NCBI GenBank assembly: GCA_039583345.1
Contig: JAZDSJ010000004.1
Span: 1 to 64,000, forward strand
From: Tectiglobus diatomicola
Lineage (GTDB): Bacteria; Pseudomonadota; Alphaproteobacteria; Rhizobiales; Hyphomicrobiaceae
DNA: 64,000 nt
Direction of reading: 5' to 3'
Part shown: positions 60,401 to 64,000 of the stretch, piece after piece
How positions within the stretch are numbered: the stretch's first letter is position 1
How the letters are laid out: each line of letters starts with the position of its first letter
Made by a program: the position numbers and the translations under genes
Notes under the pieces: model-generated
The model's database searches: none
What the model saw: only the letters and a program-made list of their open reading frames with translations
Told to the model about the DNA's origin: nothing

Positions 60401-61206
60401 CCTTTCCTATTCGTACAATACGATTTGTACACATATCTTAGTATAATTTAATTACGCAGCTTTTCAGATGACAGTATGCTATATCTTATAGTCTATCGCT
60501 TTAAGATGTGAAAATTTTTAAATATTTAATTTTGTTATCTGATTTTGCTGCTATACAATCAGTCTAATTCTAAGACGTAATTTTATTCTAAAATACTTTT
60601 CAGTTTGATTAACTTATAACTAAAGGTAGGTTCTAAAATTTTGTTTTATATTGCCTCATTAATAATTCTTTATAGCACTTTATCCTGTGTTGCATATACC
60701 ATATATAATTAATATATAACTAATTTAATAGATTCTAAATCTGATTAAGAGAATTAATGTAATGTATTGATACTACATTACATTTTTTAAAATTATTAAA
60801 TCATTGGGGCTTTGAGATTAGAGAAACTGAACTCAATAATTTGCATATTTTTGTCTAAATACCTTAACAAAGTACACCCAGAAGACAGTATTAACATAAT
60901 CGACTTGGATTAATTTATGTTAACATTGTGCTATCTAAGTAGCACTCGGAGACGTGAAAAAACTCAGCCATATAAAATAATGCGTAAAAATTACATGAAT
61001 CTTTTACTTTTGCTTTAACCTAATTAAACTTCTACTAAATGAAGAGCTTTATAGCTAAATAATAAAGTAATCTAGTTGTTGTAAAAAAAACAAGATCACA
61101 TTTATAATTTACAGGTTACGTCTTGCATAAGCTTAAAATTCCGATTTGTTAATATTGTGAATAGCTGAACTCAATACTTGTCTATTGGAATTGGATAAGT
61201 GTACCT
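60401..61206. other. gap between tRNA and pentapeptide gene
   Basis: 806 AT-rich bases. It contains one good terminator at 60756-60788; no protein gene was recognised. Confidence 0.45.
60756..60788 (+). terminator. intrinsic terminator without an adjacent gene
   Basis: AATGTAATGTA and TACATTACATT form an 11-bp perfect stem with a seven-base loop, followed by six T. It is the best intrinsic terminator in the window, yet lies 356 bp past the tRNA and 497 bp before the next start, with no gene ending near it. Confidence 0.6.
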
Positions 61207-61284
61207 TTGATGTCTTATTATGCTAAAGTTATAAATTACATCAAAATAAATCTAAATTTTCTGAGGTTTAGGGAGATTTATCGC

Positions 61285-63336
61285 ATGATTGTCGTTGCGC
61301 CTACAGATAACGACGGGGAAACCCCAGTTAACCCTTACTCTCTTCTCGAAGCAATCAAGCGATCAAGCGATACAGCTCACACAGGATGTTTTATTTTCCT
61401 ATCTCTCATGGCCTATCTAATGATTATTGTAGCTGGTGTAAGCCATGAAGATTTATTGTTAGAAAAAGACATCCAACTTCCCATAATAGTCGCATCTATA
61501 CCTTTACTACAATTTTTTAAATTCGCACCTATACTATTCTTACTAATACACCTTAGTCTACTATTACAGATAGTTCTCTTGGCACGTAAAACTCTTGAAT
61601 TTGATATTTCACTACAGGAATTAGAGCCAACAACTAGACGAACCCACCCACTTCGACTTGAACTTCATAATTTCTTTTTCATACAAAGCATAGCTGGTCC
61701 GCATCGTAATTTCGCAATGAGCTTACTGCTTCATTTTATGTCCTGGTTGACTTTTGCAATTTTACCAATCGCGTTAATTTTATTTATTCAACTATCATTT
61801 TTACCCTATCACAATATTCTAATTACTTGGATTCATCGAATTGTTCTGATCGTTGATATCAGTATGCTCATTTTGCTTGGTGTATTTATGACTCGTGTTG
61901 AACCGAATTTTTTTAAGGCTGCTTGGCGGATGAGTTTGTTGCACCCTATTTCAGTAATTTCCACAGCCTTAATTGTAAACATTATTGTTTTGTTTTCATT
62001 TTTTGTTGCAACTATTCCTGGTGAGGAGCTTGATAAAGCTGTACGTCAGTATGTAATAGGACAAGGTATAGATGCTAAAGCTTTTGATGATTTAGTATCT
62101 AAGTCAGGCTTTTTATCTCCAATATTATCGGGAGAAACTGATGGAAGCCGATTTAGTTTATTTTATCGCAACTTACTAGTATCTGATCTCGACCTAATCA
62201 TGGATAATAAATCAAATAGACTCACACCATCGTTACGTGGCCGCGATTTGCGTTTCGCTCGACTAGATCGATCAAATTTGCATCAGGCAGATATGACTGG
62301 CGCAAATCTAGATGGTGCTAGCTTGATTTCTACAGATTTGAGTGGTGTACGGCTAACTTGTCATAATGAGGCGGATCTAATGCTAGGATTGGGACGCGAA
62401 CAAGCCAAATGTGCCAGTGCACGCGGTGCAAATTTCACGAATGCTCAGCTGCAAGGAACACTATTAACTGGATTGGACTTAAGTAATGCCAATTTAAAAA
62501 ATGCTCAGATTCAGAATAGTATTTTAAGGCTCGCTATTCTTAAAAAGACAAACTTCTGGAACGCAAATCTACAGAAAGCTGACTTAAGTGCAGGTATTCA
62601 AGCGCAAGGAGCTAATTTTTCAGGTGCAAAGTTAGAGGGTGCAAACCTTGACAGTGGACAGCTGCAATTCGCAGACTTTACAAATGCACAACTACAAGGT
62701 TCTACACTTAAGCACGCACGTTTACAAGGAGCTGTGTTTCAAAATGCTAATCTTAGCGCAGCAAATTTCCGACGTGCAGGACTTCAAGCCGCGGATATGA
62801 CAGGCAGTATTCTTAATGGTGCGGATATGCGCTTAGCCGGTATCTGGATGACACTTCCCCCATCGCTTGATAAAATCAAATTGAGCAATATGAGCAATTT
62901 ACAAATTCAGCCTTTGAATGATATTGATCAAAGTAAACTCAAAAAAGTACTGGAATTGATCAATCGCAAAAAGTTACAACATCAAATTTTAGATAGAGTC
63001 CAAGAAATTTTATCAAAAAAAGCAAGTGCAACTTGGAATAGTTCTGACGATATTACCAACTGGAAAAGTTTAATAACCTATGCACGTCCTGAGAATACGA
63101 TGAACTATCGAAAAAGCTTAACATCTTTTCTGGAGACATTGGCCTGTCAAGAAAAATGGAAGAATGGATCTGTTACAGAAGGCATTGTTCGCCGTGCTAT
63201 TCAGAAACAATTCTTAGGGGACAAACTTGCAATTTATTCACGCCTCACTGCTGACAAAAAGTGTGAACCTGCCACAAAAGTCTCTTCGTCACTTATTCAA
63301 ACTCTGTCCTCTATTATAAATACGCGATTAGAATAA
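61285..63336 (+). CDS. membrane-anchored pentapeptide-repeat protein
   Basis: 683 residues from the ATG at 61285, which has AGGGAG nine bases upstream; the open frame begins at 61207. About five membrane helices fill the first 240 residues. Then pentapeptide repeats of A(D/N)LXX type run from about codon 316 (LRGRDLRFARLDRSNLHQAD) to about 520, with one insertion around LTCHNEADLMLG. A helical C-terminal region follows. Pentapeptide repeats form a right-handed beta helix; this group's role is not known. It could be a sensor or scaffold at the inner membrane. Confidence 0.85.
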   Translation: MIVVAPTDNDGETPVNPYSLLEAIKRSSDTAHTGCFIFLSLMAYLMIIVAGVSHEDLLLEKDIQLPIIVASIPLLQFFKFAPILFLLIHLSLLLQIVLLARKTLEFDISLQELEPTTRRTHPLRLELHNFFFIQSIAGPHRNFAMSLLLHFMSWLTFAILPIALILFIQLSFLPYHNILITWIHRIVLIVDISMLILLGVFMTRVEPNFFKAAWRMSLLHPISVISTALIVNIIVLFSFFVATIPGEELDKAVRQYVIGQGIDAKAFDDLVSKSGFLSPILSGETDGSRFSLFYRNLLVSDLDLIMDNKSNRLTPSLRGRDLRFARLDRSNLHQADMTGANLDGASLISTDLSGVRLTCHNEADLMLGLGREQAKCASARGANFTNAQLQGTLLTGLDLSNANLKNAQIQNSILRLAILKKTNFWNANLQKADLSAGIQAQGANFSGAKLEGANLDSGQLQFADFTNAQLQGSTLKHARLQGAVFQNANLSAANFRRAGLQAADMTGSILNGADMRLAGIWMTLPPSLDKIKLSNMSNLQIQPLNDIDQSKLKKVLELINRKKLQHQILDRVQEILSKKASATWNSSDDITNWKSLITYARPENTMNYRKSLTSFLETLACQEKWKNGSVTEGIVRRAIQKQFLGDKLAIYSRLTADKKCEPATKVSSSLIQTLSSIINTRLE

Positions 63337-63549
63337 AGCTATTACTAGATAATCTTAACATGTAATAACAAACTCTCTAACGATAACACAAGTTTCTTAT
63401 ATGGTTTTTCAATTAAGTGGTAATGAATAACATCCAGCCTGTTACAAAGAAGTCTGAAAAGATGTATAATTATTACTAAATTAATGGGTCGAAATAGTTC
63501 CTCATTTAGAGGAAACATACTGTTCACTTTTTATTAAAGAGGTACTTCT

Positions 63550-64000
63550 ATGGCTGGTTCAGTAAATAAAGTCATACTTATTGGAAATCTTGGCGCAGAT
63601 CCTGAAATTCGCCGCACTCAAGATGGGAGACCAATTGCTAACCTTCGCATTGCAACATCAGAGAGTTGGCGAGACAAATCATCAGGTGAAAAACGTGATC
63701 GAACTGAATGGCACCGCGTAGTTGTTTTTAATGAGGGTCTGTGCCGCGTCATAGAACAATACATGCGAAAAGGCTCTAAAATTTATCTAGAAGGACAGCT
63801 GCAAACTAGAAAATGGCAGGATCAACAGGGATTAGACCGTTATAGTACAGAAGTTGTTTTGCAAGGATATAACTCTACCCTTACCATACTTGATAGTAAA
63901 AGTGGTAGTTCAGATATGTCTATAACTAATCAGGCTAGTACAGGTTTTAACGAGAGTCATGGCGGTGGTTACAATAAGCAAAGCGTATCTGAAGACAGCC
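63550..64000 (+). CDS. ssb: single-stranded DNA-binding protein (partial at window end)
   Basis: 150 codons visible, cut by the window end. The OB-fold starts MAGSVNKVILIGNLGADPEI, with RDRTEWHRVVVF, EGQLQTRKWQDQ and DRYSTEVVLQG. A Ser/Gly-rich linker begins, and the acidic tip DDDIPF expected at the C-terminus lies beyond the window. AGAGGT precedes the ATG by seven bases. Confidence 0.96.
   Translation, partial: MAGSVNKVILIGNLGADPEIRRTQDGRPIANLRIATSESWRDKSSGEKRDRTEWHRVVVFNEGLCRVIEQYMRKGSKIYLEGQLQTRKWQDQQGLDRYSTEVVLQGYNSTLTILDSKSGSSDMSITNQASTGFNESHGGGYNKQSVSEDS

Noticed and set aside
1..64000. CRISPR arrays, insertion sequences, prophage or toxin-antitoxin loci
   Set aside because: No spaced direct repeats, transposase, integrase or phage structural motifs were seen in any frame.

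Overview
The window reads as a stretch of chromosome from an alphaproteobacterium, most like a Rhodospirillales-type lineage, that is undergoing genome reduction. Evidence for the group: ChpT (the CckA-ChpT-CtrA phosphotransferase), the long two-domain dCTP deaminase, ycjX-ycjF, the YdcH-purE-purK order, the rpoZ-relA-pdxJ-acpS-lepB-rnc-era order, and the mdh-sucC-sucD-sucA-sucB-lpdA TCA cluster. Evidence for reduction: the DNA is AT-rich, recognisable genes cover only about 71% of it, there are many 0.4-1.1 kb gaps, and at least four housekeeping genes (relA/spoT, pdxJ, purE, purK) survive only as eroded relics still lying in their ancestral positions. There are no insertion sequences, phage genes or CRISPR arrays. 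This pattern resembles published AT-rich, low-density endosymbionts such as the tunicate symbiont Candidatus Endolissoclinum faulkneri; that comparison is inference, since no search was run.

Layout. 1-1090: a C-terminally truncated plsC flanked by a near-perfect 81-bp inverted repeat. 1091-7028 (minus): era, rnc, lepB, acpS, relic pdxJ, relic relA/spoT, rpoZ. 7652-11715 (plus): NYN-domain protein, family-5 uracil-DNA glycosylase, ycjX, ycjF. 12128-22043: AarF-like kinase, ABC exporter, ribosomal protein L31, N-formylglutamate amidohydrolase, thioredoxin-like ferredoxin, metallo-beta-lactamase-fold hydrolase, Aat and a small unknown. 22813-31388: a large AsmA protein, rpe, dCTP deaminase and parC. 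31945-35919: a tyrosine-phosphatase-like protein, then an acyltransferase-WaaA fusion overlapping lpxK (LPS inner core and lipid A). 35950-37542: relic purK and purE next to an intact ydcH. 38296-42344: a secreted glucosaminidase and PepF. 43469-53390 (minus): lpdA, sucB, sucA, sucD, sucC, ridA, mdh. 53964-58282 (minus): hflX, hfq, a D-amino-acid aminotransferase and trkA. 58630-64000: chpT, a small secreted protein, one CAU tRNA, a membrane-anchored pentapeptide-repeat protein and the start of ssb.

Together the genes describe a cell that keeps a working 2-oxoglutarate-to-oxaloacetate segment, an LPS outer membrane with AsmA-type transport, peptidoglycan turnover, and core replication and RNA processing. 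It appears to have lost (p)ppGpp signalling, DXP-dependent pyridoxal phosphate synthesis and the PurE/PurK step of purine synthesis. No obviously new multi-gene defence or biosynthetic system was found. The most informative signals are the decay relics in conserved operons, the inverted repeat that ends plsC, the acyltransferase-WaaA fusion, and structured intergenic elements in the TCA cluster and near the tRNA.
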